Assembly: GCA_947471745.1 (NCBI GenBank)
Contig: CANJKZ010000395.1
Coordinates: forward strand, 1,179,001 to 1,243,000
Direction of reading: 5' to 3'
Length of the DNA: 64,000 bases
Source: Closterium sp. Naga37s-1
Taxonomy: Eukaryota > Streptophyta > Zygnematophyceae > Desmidiales > Closteriaceae
Positions 21,901 through 33,224 of this stretch are shown here, piece by piece. Within the stretch, counting starts at the first letter, position 1; each line of letters starts with the position of its first letter. Below the pieces are notes generated by a model. The model was not told where the DNA came from. It saw only the letters and a program-made list of their open reading frames with translations, and did no database searches. The translations under genes and the position numbers were made by a program.

Positions 21901-23828
21901 GGCATGGCATGGCATGGCATGGCATGGCATGGCATGGCATGGCATGGCATGGCAAGGTGTGGGCCACCCCCTTCATCCTCATGTGCTTACCATGGGTGGA
22001 CAGCCCTCTTGATGCCCAATGGGTGAGAAGCACGTCCGCTGACGTGGCAATCAGGGGGTATGGAGAACGCGGAATGGGTAGGAAGGGAGAGGCGAGAGCG
22101 GAAACGGTGGAGGGAAGATATAGGACATCAGGTAAGGAGGTGGAGGATTCAGGGGAAAGCGGGTGAGGCGGTATGGGAAACAGCGTGGAGAGATAAGAGT
22201 GTATGCTATGCAAGGAGAAGGGGCTACGAAGAAGAGAGGGAGGGCGAGGTACATGCACGCAGCACAGCCAGCAAAGGTATGGAGCAAAGGTATGGAGCAA
22301 AGGTATGGAGCAAAGGTATGGAGCAAAGGTATGGAGCAAAGGTATGGAGCACAGGTATGGAGCAAAGGTATGGAGCAAAGGTATGGAGCAAAGGTATGGA
22401 GCACAGGTATGGAGCAAAGGTATGGAGCAAAGGTATGGAGCAAAGGTATGGAGCAAAGGTATGGAGCGAAGGTATGGAGCAAAGGTATGGAGCAAAGGTA
22501 TGGAGCACAGGTATGGAGCAAAGGTATGGAGCAAAGGTATGGAGCAAAGGTATGGAGCACAGGTATGGAGCACAGGTATGGAGCAAAGTGTACCATGAAT
22601 GGGCCGAGAGGGACAAGAGAGGGGCGTGAGAGGGGAATGAGAAGGGAGTGAGAGGGGAGTGAGAGGGGAGTGAGAAGGGAGTGAGAAGGGAGTGAGAAGG
22701 GAGTGAGAAGGGAGTGAGAAGGGGGTGAGAAGGGAGTGAGAAGGGAGTGAGAGGGGAGTGAGAAGGGAGTGAGTGGGGAGTGAGACGACTGGGAGGGACG
22801 AAGGGGCGGGGGTGGAGGCGAGCTAAGGGAGGGGCGTGGGAGCAGCGGCAGCGTGACCTGCCTGCAGCATCATCCCCCACGGCGGAGATGAGGAGGGGCG
22901 GTGCAGTGAGTGCCGCCATGCACTCCCCTATGTTGCGCGCCACTCCCCCGGGGCGGAACTCCACCTGCGCGTGCCGTGAGAGGGGGGAGGCATGGACGGG
23001 GCGGGCAGAGGGGGAGGGGAGGAGGGGAGGCAGAGGGAAAGAGCCGGGAAGAACGTAAGCTGGTGGGCGCCAGGCGACACTTCACCCTCCTCCGCTCTCC
23101 CTCCCTCCCTCCCTCCCTCCCTCCCTCCCTCCCTCCCTCCCTCCCTCCCTCCCTCCCTCCCTCCCTCCCTCCCTCCCTCCCTCCCTCCCTCCCTCCCTCC
23201 CTCCCTCCCTCCCTCCCTCCCTCCCTCCCTCCCTCCCTCCCTCCCTCCCTCCCTCCCTCCCTCCCTCCCTCCCTCCCTCCCTCCCTCCCTCCCTCCCTCC
23301 CTCCCTCCCTCCCTCCCTCCCTCCCTCCCTCCCTCCCTCCCTCCCTCCCTCCCTCCTTCCTCCATGAGGGAGGGAAAAAACGGGTGGCGGCAATGGGGCC
23401 GAGGGGTTGAGGAGGAGTGGTAGGAGACTCGGGGGAAGGGGACGAGGCATCCGAGCGCCGCGCGCAGGGCGCAGGGCGCAGAGCGCAGGGCGCAGGGCGC
23501 GGGGGAAGTGTACCTGTCCTGGCGTGGTGGTGCCTCGCTCCAGCGCCCGCTCCGCGCCCGCCCTCCCCTGCACGTCCAGCACCATCCCCCCCACCACCAC
23601 GGGCGCGCCCAGTGCCGCGCGCGCGGAGCAAGGAACGGCGGAAACCCCGCACCCGCGCGGGCAGGGGAAGGCGCAGGCGCGGGCGGTCGCGGTGGTCGCC
23701 CCGTCCGCGGAAGTGCTGCTTGCGCGGATGTCGTCGGTGCTGCGCAGCTGGTTGGCGCCTTCCGCGGGGACCAAATGGCGGAGGAGAAGCGCGACGCGGG
23801 ACTCGGAGCGGGGAGCGTGCGACGACAT
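18978..23828 (-). CDS. PUKI: PfkB-family kinase, probable pseudouridine kinase, seven exons
   Basis: Expected to phosphorylate pseudouridine (or a related nucleoside) during RNA breakdown. Minus-strand exons: 23828-23514, 22964-22862, 22038-21991, 21482-21385, 20829-20715, 20369-20287 and 19889-18978; phases agree throughout, giving about 557 residues. Motifs in order: [11 protein letters not shown] (exon 1), [19 protein letters not shown] (exon 1/2 junction, the pfkB glycine motif), [25 protein letters not shown] (exon 3), [15 protein letters not shown] (exon 4), [17 protein letters not shown] (exon 5), [20 protein letters not shown] (exon 6), [27 protein letters not shown] and the catalytic signature [12 protein letters not shown] (exon 7). 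The N-terminal 70 or so residues are unaligned and might be a targeting peptide. Exon 7 has an Ala/Ser/Cys-rich insert of about 110 residues after AIAHQL that I do not expect in the family; unrecognised introns could lie there. Intron 2 appears to use a GC donor (22861-22860). Start chosen as the ATG opening the exon 1 frame. Confidence 0.85.
20400..20470. repeat. GGCATGGGGT tandem repeat in kinase intron 5
   Basis: About six units of the type GGTGGCATGG on the + strand, within the intron between exons 5 and 6. Confidence 0.75.
21300..21372. repeat. (CACCC)n microsatellite in kinase intron 4
   Basis: About 13 uninterrupted or nearly uninterrupted CACCC units on the + strand, just downstream of the exon 4 donor in transcript orientation. 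Confidence 0.9.
21845..21955. repeat. (GGCAT)n microsatellite in kinase intron 3
   Basis: Pentamer GGCAT/GGAAT variants, perfect from about 21896 to 21951. The frames through it are artefacts of the repeat. Confidence 0.9.
22268..22590. repeat. 13-bp minisatellite in kinase intron 2
   Basis: About 25 head-to-tail copies of GTATGGAGCAAAG, with GCACA and GCGAA variants. The unit has no stop in any frame, so all three + frames stay open, giving repetitive proteins that are not real. Confidence 0.93.
22625..22790. repeat. GAGTGAGAAGG-type minisatellite in kinase intron 2
   Basis: About 15 units of GGGAGTGAGAA/GGGAGTGAGAG, 11 bp, purine-rich on the + strand. Confidence 0.85.
23095..23357. repeat. 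(CTCC)n microsatellite in kinase intron 1
   Basis: About 260 bp of nearly perfect CTCC tetramers, roughly 65 copies, all pyrimidine on the + strand. On the transcribed sense it reads (GGAG)n within intron 1 (22965-23513). Confidence 0.97.
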
Positions 23829-25844
23829 GATGTGAGAGCGACGCGACGCAGCGGGACGAGTGCCGGGCCGTACTAGCCTCGAATAAGGTAGGTTCGGTCA
23901 GGTTGGTCCGGCAGAGGTTGGGTGCGGCCAGGTCGTAGGGCTTGCGGAGAACGGCGAGGCGCGCTCGCGTGGGTGATTGGAATGGAAGTTGGAACGGGGT
24001 GTTCAAGGTGAGGGGGACGAGGAGACGAGTGACTGCAAGCGCACTGTCGCGGAGGCGGCGAGGCACTACGACGATGCGATGAGCTGGAGAAGACAATCGC
24101 GGCACGACGACCACGGCGAGGGCGCATTGGCGGGTGCTTTGAGACGTCGCGACTCGCGACTCTTGTGTCAACTTATGTCGCAATGTTACAGCAAGCCAGT
24201 GGTCTTCAAGCAATGAACTCAGCGGCGATAACAATTGACGATTGATCGCTATTCGCTATGGTGGCTCGGTTACCCGGTTGCCACCAAGTAGCCGTGTCGG
24301 AACACGAGCACACCCTTTCCTCCGGTTTGCGATAATCGTCAAGGCTGGGTGATTGGTCGCAAGTTGTGGACGCAGGGCGTGTTTCACCCTTCATTTTCAT
24401 GCGGATCCTTTTTGCAAGAGGCTACAATTAGGGTCAAACGATTCTCCATCGATCGATCAGAAACTGCTACAATTTCAAAAGAGCATCGCAATTTACAAGG
24501 TAACCATTTTTGGAAATGACTTGCGCTTGTACAGTAGATGGTTCCCAAAGATCTTGTCACTTCCGCCCACGACGATCGGTGTGCCTTCGTGCCCTCACCG
24601 ATCTGGGCCTTTTTACGTTCGATGGGTTTTTCCCCCCTGCACTCTCGATCCTGTCACCCTGGGCTCGAAGTCGACCCGCGATTGCACATCTGCTGTAACC
24701 TCCTACCAATCGTGCCCCAAACCTACGATCGATGTGCCCGATCGGTTTTTCACGGCGATCTCGCGATCGATCGACGGAGGGGACGCGCCCTTGCAAGATC
24801 GCGAAGCGCAAGCGACATCGTCGCAACGTACGTGACTTCGCATCTCCCAAGCAAAATGCTGTTGATTTGCGACAGTCGCATTGCGTCCTCGTCGTGAGTC
24901 TGTGGAATCTCCGGCACCGCTCTTCACCTTATTCCATCGGCTCGCCTGCTTCAGTGGTATTTCAAATTGGAATTCCATATTATCGAATGGCCTCTTACAA
25001 GAAAGACACAAATTCTCAGCAGCATCTCAAAACTAATCCTTACCATGCACAAAACAGCATCCCGAAATCTCATATTTTCAGGTTGAGATGACATGCAATA
25101 GCAAACACATGAAGGAACCAAGCCCAGTGGGTGAAAAACTAACTCTAGAATCTAGATGCTACGCAATTTGCCATGACGGTACCTGAAAGCAGCATGTGAT
25201 GTGATCTGTTCCCTTCTGTGCGCTTTGTGAGAAGACAACACAAAAACGCCAACTACCACACTTGCAGGTTTGGTACTAACCTCAATAGTCATTGACACCA
25301 CCCGATAGCTGATTATGACAAAGGTGCCAAGGAACTCACGTCTCGAACAAACCTACGAAATACTTCCTGATTAGTCACAATCGCAGCAAGCTATCTCCCA
25401 CACGCATCCAACAGAGGAAACTCAACAGACTGGACTGGAAAAGAAAAGAAACAAGGGGGGCACCTGAGAAAGCCCAAGGCCTGCCGCTGAGCCGTTCCCC
25501 CCTCTTATCCATTATGCCTGGAGAGCCAGGATGAGCCTGCATGAGACAAGCCAAGTGATCCAGCCCTACAGCAGCCCTACCATCCCAATGCTGCAACACC
25601 ACCCCTGCACTCCGCAAATCTGCTATCTCCCCCCATTGCCATAGTCAGCAAAAGCAGGAGCGAACCAGCAAGTGGTCTCTCACAGGCTGTGCCACAACGC
25701 AGGGTTGCATGGCGTGGCATGGCATCGCATACCGGCTATGCCAGTGACCGCAAGCAGCAGAGATCCGGTGCAATGCAGTGCGGTGCAGAGCAGCGCCGAG
25801 CGGTGCAGCAGCCGTGGAGGTGGTCTGACTGGTCATGGTCGGGA
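23829..25844. other. Spacer between kinase 5' end and BuGZ/SUF4-like 3' end
   Basis: No gene recognised in about 2 kb. 23829-24000 is GC-rich and probably the kinase promoter and 5' leader. 24230-25100 is AT-richer with many GATCGATCG-like words. The last few hundred bases before 25845 probably hold the 3' untranslated region of the zinc-finger gene. Confidence 0.5.
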
Positions 25845-28800
25845 TCATGCGCGCACGTGGTAGCGCGGCAGGCTGGCCCGCCGCTCCTCCTGCACAGGCA
25901 CCACGCACCAGACACCACGCGCCAGGCAACGGGGGCAGTGCAGTAACACATAATGGGCAGCATTGACCAAGATGGGCAGCATTGAGGGGCGGAAGGTACT
26001 GCTAAATTACAGGCGATTGCATGGGGCATAACTGAAGGGGCGACATATGTGCTGAGTGAAAAGTGTGACATTTCAAGGACTCCAGACAAAAACAAAAACA
26101 AAAAGGTTTTGAGAGATTAGCTGACTAAAGGATGACATAGAAACAGAGAGCAAGCTAGAAGTGGAAATTTGAGGGCACAGGAAGAGGAAATCAAAAACAA
26201 AAACAAAAAGAGGGACGGTATGGCGCTGAGGAGGTTGGGGGGGGGGGGGGGGGGGGTGTGGGCTGAGGGGAGGTGTGGGGAGAAGGTAGGAGCTTCGAAA
26301 ACTGAAGTGAACATTGGGCATTGCAGGCAAGTGGCAGACAGTTCATACCATGGACATCTGGTCGTCGTCCCACACCAGATACACCTCCGTCACTGTCGTG
26401 GGCGCAGCCGCTGCAGCCGCTGCAGGCACCGCCTGGGCCGCTCCTCCCGCTGCCACTCCTCCTGCTCCTCCTGCTGGTGCCGCTGCTGGTGGTGCTCCTG
26501 CTGCCATGGCCGGCAGTCCCCCTGGTGGCGCCGCACCCACAGGCGCACTGGTAGCTGCAGGCGCACCAGGGGTTGGCAGAAGCGAAGCTGCACCAGGGGG
26601 GGTGGGCGAGAGGGAGAGAGAGAGAGAGAGGGAAAGGGAGGGAGAGGGGAAGGACAAGGGAGGGAGGGGGGGGGGAAGGGAGGGAAGGAAGGGGGAAAGG
26701 GGAAGGGTGAGAGGGGAAGGGGGAGAGGGGAATTGGGGTACTGAAAGGTGAGACGAGTGTCAGAGAGCAAAGAAGCAACGAGAGACGGGCATGGAAGCGA
26801 CGGGAGAGACAACTGTTGAGAGGGGAGGAGAGAAAGAGCAGTTGCGAGGCAATACGGAAGAAAATTTGAGGCGAGAAGACGAGGGAGAGGGAATTGGACA
26901 CAGGAATTGGAGACGGAGGGGATGGCAGGTTGTTGAGAGCACAGGCAGGAGAGCAACGACAGTGAAACCTTGCAACGCATGAGAACGCCATGGTCTCTTT
27001 CCATCCATCTTACCAAGAATCAGAACAAGACACACATACGAAACAAAGTAGCGTGTGTGGCCATCACAACATTCACACCACTCCCAACCTTTCCGTTCTC
27101 TGTAATGCCCTTCTTCTCCCCCTTGGACCCACTCACTGCCCTCCCACCCCATCCAACCTCGCACACCCCCCCCAGAACCCAGCACTGATCTCCCCCCCCC
27201 CCCTTTCCCCCCTTCTCATTCTAGCTCCCCCTCTCTCAAAGCGCGACTCACCAGGAGCGCCGTAGCTTCCCCCCGGCATGGGTTGCCCTGGTCTCGGCGC
27301 GCCCGCGTGTGGCGGAGGCGCCCCAGTGGACGACGGAGCCGCCGCGCCCGGCGGAGGGCCAGGGTACCCTGGCCGCGGAATGGGGAAAACCGCCCCTTGC
27401 GGGGGATACGGGGAAGGCCCTGCGCCAGGGCCGGGGGGGAAGTGCTGCGCGGAAGGTCCTGCGCCCGCGGGGGAATGGGCCGGGGGAGGCGCTGCAGGCG
27501 CTGATGCGGCGGAAGACGGAGGCGGGCCGGCGGAAGCTATGGGGAAGACGGGACTCGCGGGGGGAGGAGGCGCACCGCCTGCCATGCCATGTGCGCCGGC
27601 GGGAGCGGTGGCGGAAGGAGCGGGGGGGTACGCATTCGGCGGAGTGCTCATGGAGTGCGGCGGAGGGGGGCGGACGCCGCCTTGAATCGGAAAGAGCGGT
27701 TGAGGAGGCCCGCGCGGAGGAGGGGGGTAGGAAGAGGGTGGGGGACCGGGCTGGAAGTATCCGGGGGAGGGGGAGTGCGCGGGAGGGGGAAGCCATGCGG
27801 GCATGGGGGGGTAGCCTGGGCCGTGAGGCGCCCACTGGGGTAGCATATGCGGTGGCGGCATGGGTTGCGCGTAGGGGTTGTGGTATCTGCGCACAGGGGA
27901 CAAGAGCGGCACGAAGGCGCACAGGGGGGGCGTAGGCGGAACGCATCAAGGCTGATGATGTGCCGAGCGACGGCGGAAGTGGTGCGTGATTGCGAGTGGG
28001 GTTTGAATAAGAGGCGCTGCTGCAGTTAATTGAGTTTTGCAGGTGTGACGGCAAGAAGAGTGTCAGAGAACCAGGAAGCAACGAGAGAAGGACAAGGAAG
28101 CGACAGGTAATGCACTCGTCGAGAGGCGAGGAGGGGAGAGAAATGGACGGAAGGGCAGCGGAGGGACGGGTAGGAAGGGAAGGGGAGGGAAGGGGAGGGA
28201 AGGGAGGGGAGGGGAGGGAAGGGGAGGGGAGTGGAGGGGCGGGGAGGGGAGGGGAGGGGAGGGGAGGGGAGGGGAGGGGAGGGGAGGGGAGGGAAGGGAG
28301 GGGAGGGGAGGGGAGAGCAAGGGAGGGAAGAGGAGGGGAAGAGGAAGAAGAAGAGGGGAAGAGAGGGAAGAGGAGGGAAATGGAGAGAACGAGATGGGAT
28401 TGAGGAAAAGCACCAGGATACTCACGCTTGCATGGGTGCAGCGTAGAGCGGTTGTGGGGCCATACCGGCGGGAGCAGCGCCATAGGCCGGCTGGGGCGGC
28501 GGCCCTCCATCATCATCATCGTCGTCGTCCTGCTCCGTTCGCTGCAACTTGGCAGCTCGCTCCTCTGCTCATAACGGATCAGCGTAAAACGAATCAGTAT
28601 AAACGGATGACGGAGAGCGACGACCGAAAGACAACTGGCATATATCCCTCCGAAAAAAAAAAAAAAAAAAAAAAAAACGCAACAATTTCATGTACAGTCA
28701 TTCCGCAAACTGAGCAATGATCAGCATTCAACAATATTGCTAAAGAAGATCCGTCCCAAGCACACGACGAGTACCTTGCTCGGCGTTGTGCGCGGCAATA

Positions 28801-29210
28801 GCCTCCGGCGGAATTCCCTCCATCCCAAAAATCTCGATCTCCACCGACTCCCTCCCCGGACGGGCATTAGGAACTCTGGAGGCAGTTAATATGACACGAT
28901 CAGACTTTGTGTACTAGTCTCCTCCACGGAAGGAAGAAAAATGACTGAAAAATAGTCTTCGCGGTCATGAAGGAAAACAGTTGAAAGTATAATAAAAACG
29001 CTTAAAAGCCGTTGCTTACTTGGCAAGATTTTCCTTGTGAACTTGGAGTACGTGCACCACCATGCCGCCAGCCGTGCTAAGCTTCTTGTGGCATACGTGG
29101 CACTTGAAATGCTTCGCCTTCTGATGCTGAATCAGAATCTTCTCGTCGTCGAACTCGCGATCGCAATAGAAGCACCACGGCTTCGCATCCTTTCTCTTCT
29201 TCTTCCCCAT
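25845..29210 (-). CDS. SUF4: BuGZ/SUF4-type C2H2 zinc-finger protein, six exons
   Basis: Homologue of Arabidopsis SUF4 and animal ZNF207/BuGZ, a nuclear protein linked to transcription (flowering control in SUF4) and, in animals, to spindle assembly and Bub3. Exons: 29210-29020, 28875-28775, 28564-28426, 27886-27252, 26587-26349 and 25889-25845; all donors are GT, all acceptors AG, and phases agree, giving about 449 residues. Exon 1 has the paired fingers: [22 protein letters not shown] then [22 protein letters not shown] (residues about 12-60). Exon 2 continues with [20 protein letters not shown]. Exon 3 has an Asp run and starts the Pro/Gly-rich disordered region that fills exon 4 ([12 protein letters not shown] onward). 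Exons 5 and 6 join as [21 protein letters not shown], the conserved family C-terminus. The protein stops nine residues after ASL, apparently earlier than in plant homologues. I did not find a clear Bub3-binding GLEBS motif. Confidence 0.93.
26234..26257. repeat. Poly-G run in BuGZ/SUF4-like intron 5
   Basis: About 24 consecutive G near the end of GGTTGGGG..., in the intron between exons 5 and 6. Confidence 0.85.
26605..26745. repeat. Purine-rich tract in intron 4 of the BuGZ/SUF4-like gene
   Basis: A (GA)n run near 26607-26630, then GGGA/GGGGAA-type purine repeats. It lies directly upstream, in transcript sense, of the exon 5 acceptor, where it forms the polypyrimidine tract. Confidence 0.75.
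28165..28335. repeat. (GGGGA)n microsatellite in intron 3 of the BuGZ/SUF4-like gene
   Basis: About 30 GGGGA or GGGAA units on the + strand, followed by GAA-rich sequence. Pure pyrimidine on the sense strand. Confidence 0.9.
28653..28677. repeat. Poly-A run in intron 2 of the BuGZ/SUF4-like gene
   Basis: 25 consecutive A on the + strand, read as poly-U in the transcript, in the intron between exons 2 and 3. Confidence 0.95.
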
Positions 29211-29864
29211 CTCGCACGAAAGCCGATCCGATCAGAAAACACAAAACGTTGGACGCCGAGCCGATTCGACTGGGTACGATCCAAGTTAGTAGTCAGCAGT
29301 AACAGGCCTCTGAGATAGCAGAGCTTACTTGGGTATTGGACTCCAAACTTCGGCAGCACCAGTAGAGGTTCCTTCGTCCTCCCAACTGGGAAATGCGCTC
29401 CCATTCCCCCCCCCCCCCCCTCCATCCCACGGGGAGCACGCTAGAGAAAGGTGCGCGCGCATTTCTCTCACGGCGCGCGCCCTATGCAGTCTTCCCCACG
29501 CGCTCCCAGCACAAGGCGAGGCAACCACCAGTACACCAGCGCACTGCTGCTTGGGGGGGCAATGCAATCCCTAGGCGATAAAAACAATCTGGAGGCAAGG
29601 TTCTCGGGTTACGTTTTGTTGAGTAACCTTGCGAAAGCGACGAAATTGTCTATCGACCAAGCAAACCGAGCCCAACATTCTGGATCTTTTCGGGATTAGC
29701 CAGCTAAGAGTGTAGCTTCACTATGTTTATCCATGATGATTCATGAACACAAAACAGAGCTCAGTATGGATTACACTAAAGGAGCTCTTTTGTAGAACCA
29801 GCTTGCTAGGCTGCCTGCTCCATACGGTACTACCAAAATCAGAATCACACCCAAACACTGCCTT
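29211..29864. other. Spacer between the BuGZ/SUF4-like promoter and the NAC-alpha 3' end
   Basis: No gene seen. Expected to hold the promoter and 5' leader of the minus-strand zinc-finger gene on its left side and the 3' untranslated region of NAC alpha on the right. A C run lies near 29407-29421. Confidence 0.5.
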
Positions 29865-31683
<1,819 letters not shown>

Positions 31684-32069
31684 TTTTGGTAAGAGGATGC
31701 GCGCCCGGAAGGTCTAGAAGAATTGCGAGGTGTGGATGGATAGCAAATACTCCTGAAGAGCAAGGAGGGCAAAAGAGCTCTGCAAATGGAGTGGGAGGGC
31801 ACTTATCGCGGATCGAGGTAGAATTGCCGATAGACAGCTCTCCCATAAATTTAAAAAGCTTCCGTTACGAAGACTGGAGTTTCCATGAAACGAAAGCCTA
31901 GGCAACACCATAGATAGGTGGCAAATGAAGTTGGTAATACGTTAACAAGCTCAATATTGAAGTTGAAGTAAGCAAAGTAGCCATGGAGTCTATAAAATTG
32001 GACCAAGTCTGTACTTTCACGAGTTCATGTTGGATTCAGTACACTACAACAAACCTAGTAAGGACTTAC
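31684..32069. other. Presumed NAC-alpha promoter, up to the A2 insertion site
   Basis: About 390 bp with no open frame of note. The A2 retrotransposon starts 386 bp upstream of the NAC-alpha ATG, with its 5' LTR pointing away from the gene. Confidence 0.5.
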
Positions 32070-32194
32070 TGTCAAAGTACAATCTTACTTGTAGGCTATA
32101 GTGGGGCACTTCTTATGGGGTGCAGCACTTCTAGGGTTAGTACTTGTACCCCAACTTTTGCTAATCCAATAATTCCTGCACAGTTATACTGACA
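32070..32194 (+). repeat. 5' LTR of copia A2
   Basis: TGTCAAAGTACAATC ... TTATACTGACA, 125 bp, preceded by TSD CTTAC. Followed by an imperfect primer-binding site, TGGTATTCAGAGC (one extra T), at 32195. Confidence 0.93.
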
Positions 32195-32235
32195 TGGTAT
32201 TCAGAGCAGGAAACCTGTTAAGTTTTTAGGGCCCA
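32195..32235 (+). promoter_or_regulatory. Copia A2 primer-binding site, hairpin and GGGCCC motif
   Basis: TGGTATTCAGAGC (32195-32207), then AAAC (32211-32214) that can pair with GTTT (32222-32225), then TTTAGGGCCCACC. The stem sequence differs from those of A1, A3 and A4. Confidence 0.65.
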
Positions 32236-32329
32236 CCGATAGTTCCGCTCGTTCCTGCCCGAAGCGCCCTTGCGTTGTCCGGCCCTGCTCGCACAGTGTC
32301 ACGCTGCCCTGCAGCCCTTAGGCCCGCGC

Positions 32330-32985
32330 GCCGCCCTGCCCTGCAGCTCGCGAGCCGCACCGCCCTGCACTGCAGCCAGCGCGTCGCGCTCTGCTGCCCC
32401 GCGCATCGCGCCCTGCTGCAGCCCGCGCGTCGCGCTCTGCTGCTCCGCGCGTCGCGCCCTGCTGCAGCTTGCACGTCGCGCCCTGCTGCCCTGCGTGTCG
32501 CGCCCTGCTGCAGCCCGCGCGTCGCGCTCTGCTGCTCCGCGCGTCGCGCCCTGCTGCAGCCCGCACGTCGCGCCCTGCTGTCCTGCGTGTCGCGCCCTGC
32601 TGCAGCCCGCGCGTCGCGCTCTGCTGCTCCGCGTCGCGCCCTGCTGCAGCCCGCACGTCGCGCCCTGCTGCCTTGCGCGTCGCGCTCTGCTGCAGCCCGC
32701 GCGTCGCCTTCTGCTGCTCCGCGCGTCGCGCCGTGCTGCAGCCCGCACGTAGCGCCCTGCTGCCCTGCGCGTCGCGCTCTGCTGCAGCCCGCGCGTCGCG
32801 CTCTGCTGCTCCGCGCGTCGCGCCCTGCTGCAGCCCACGCGTCGCGCTCTGCTGCTCCGCGCGTCGCGCCCTACTGCAGCCAGCGCGTCGCGCTCTGCTG
32901 CCCCGCGCGTCGCGCCCTGCTGCCCTGCACAGAGCGCGCCCTACTGCCCTGTCCACCGCGCGCCCTGCCCTGCAGCCCGCGGCGC
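32330..32985 (+). repeat. GC-rich minisatellite leader of copia A2
   Basis: Units of about 24 bp or multiples, based on GCCCGCGCGTCGCGCTCTGC and CTGCTCCGCGCGTCGCGCCC. Long open frames on both strands here are repeat artefacts. Confidence 0.85.
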
Positions 32986-33224
32986 GCCCAGCCTTGCCCA
33001 GCCGCGCCGCCCAGACCGGCCGAGCCGCGCTGCCCAGCCCGAGCCGCCCTGCTCAACCCGAGCCGCGCCGCCCTACTTCGATCACCATCCCCATCGAGCC
33101 GCCCTGCTGCTACTACTGCTGCTGGTGCTGCTGCTGCTGCTGCTGGTGGAGGTGCTGCTGGGAGTGCTGGAGGTGCTGCTGGTGCTGGAGGTGCTGGACC
33201 TACTACTGACCGCCACTGCCTGTC

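Noticed and set aside
22060..22651. Long + and - strand open frames ([16 protein letters not shown] and [16 protein letters not shown] proteins)
   Set aside because: They are translations of the stop-free 13-bp minisatellite inside a kinase intron.
22870..24234. Long minus-strand frame with REGGREGG repeats
   Set aside because: Produced by the (CTCC)n tract of intron 1. Only 23514-23828 and 22862-22964 encode kinase segments, and this particular frame is mostly not theirs.
24353..25091. Overlapping frames of 60-160 codons
   Set aside because: No family resemblance, mutually overlapping on both strands, no splice-consistent continuation found.
32275..33209. Cys/Ala/Arg-rich frames in the A2 leader
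   Set aside because: Same reason: stop-free GC repeat between primer-binding site and gag.
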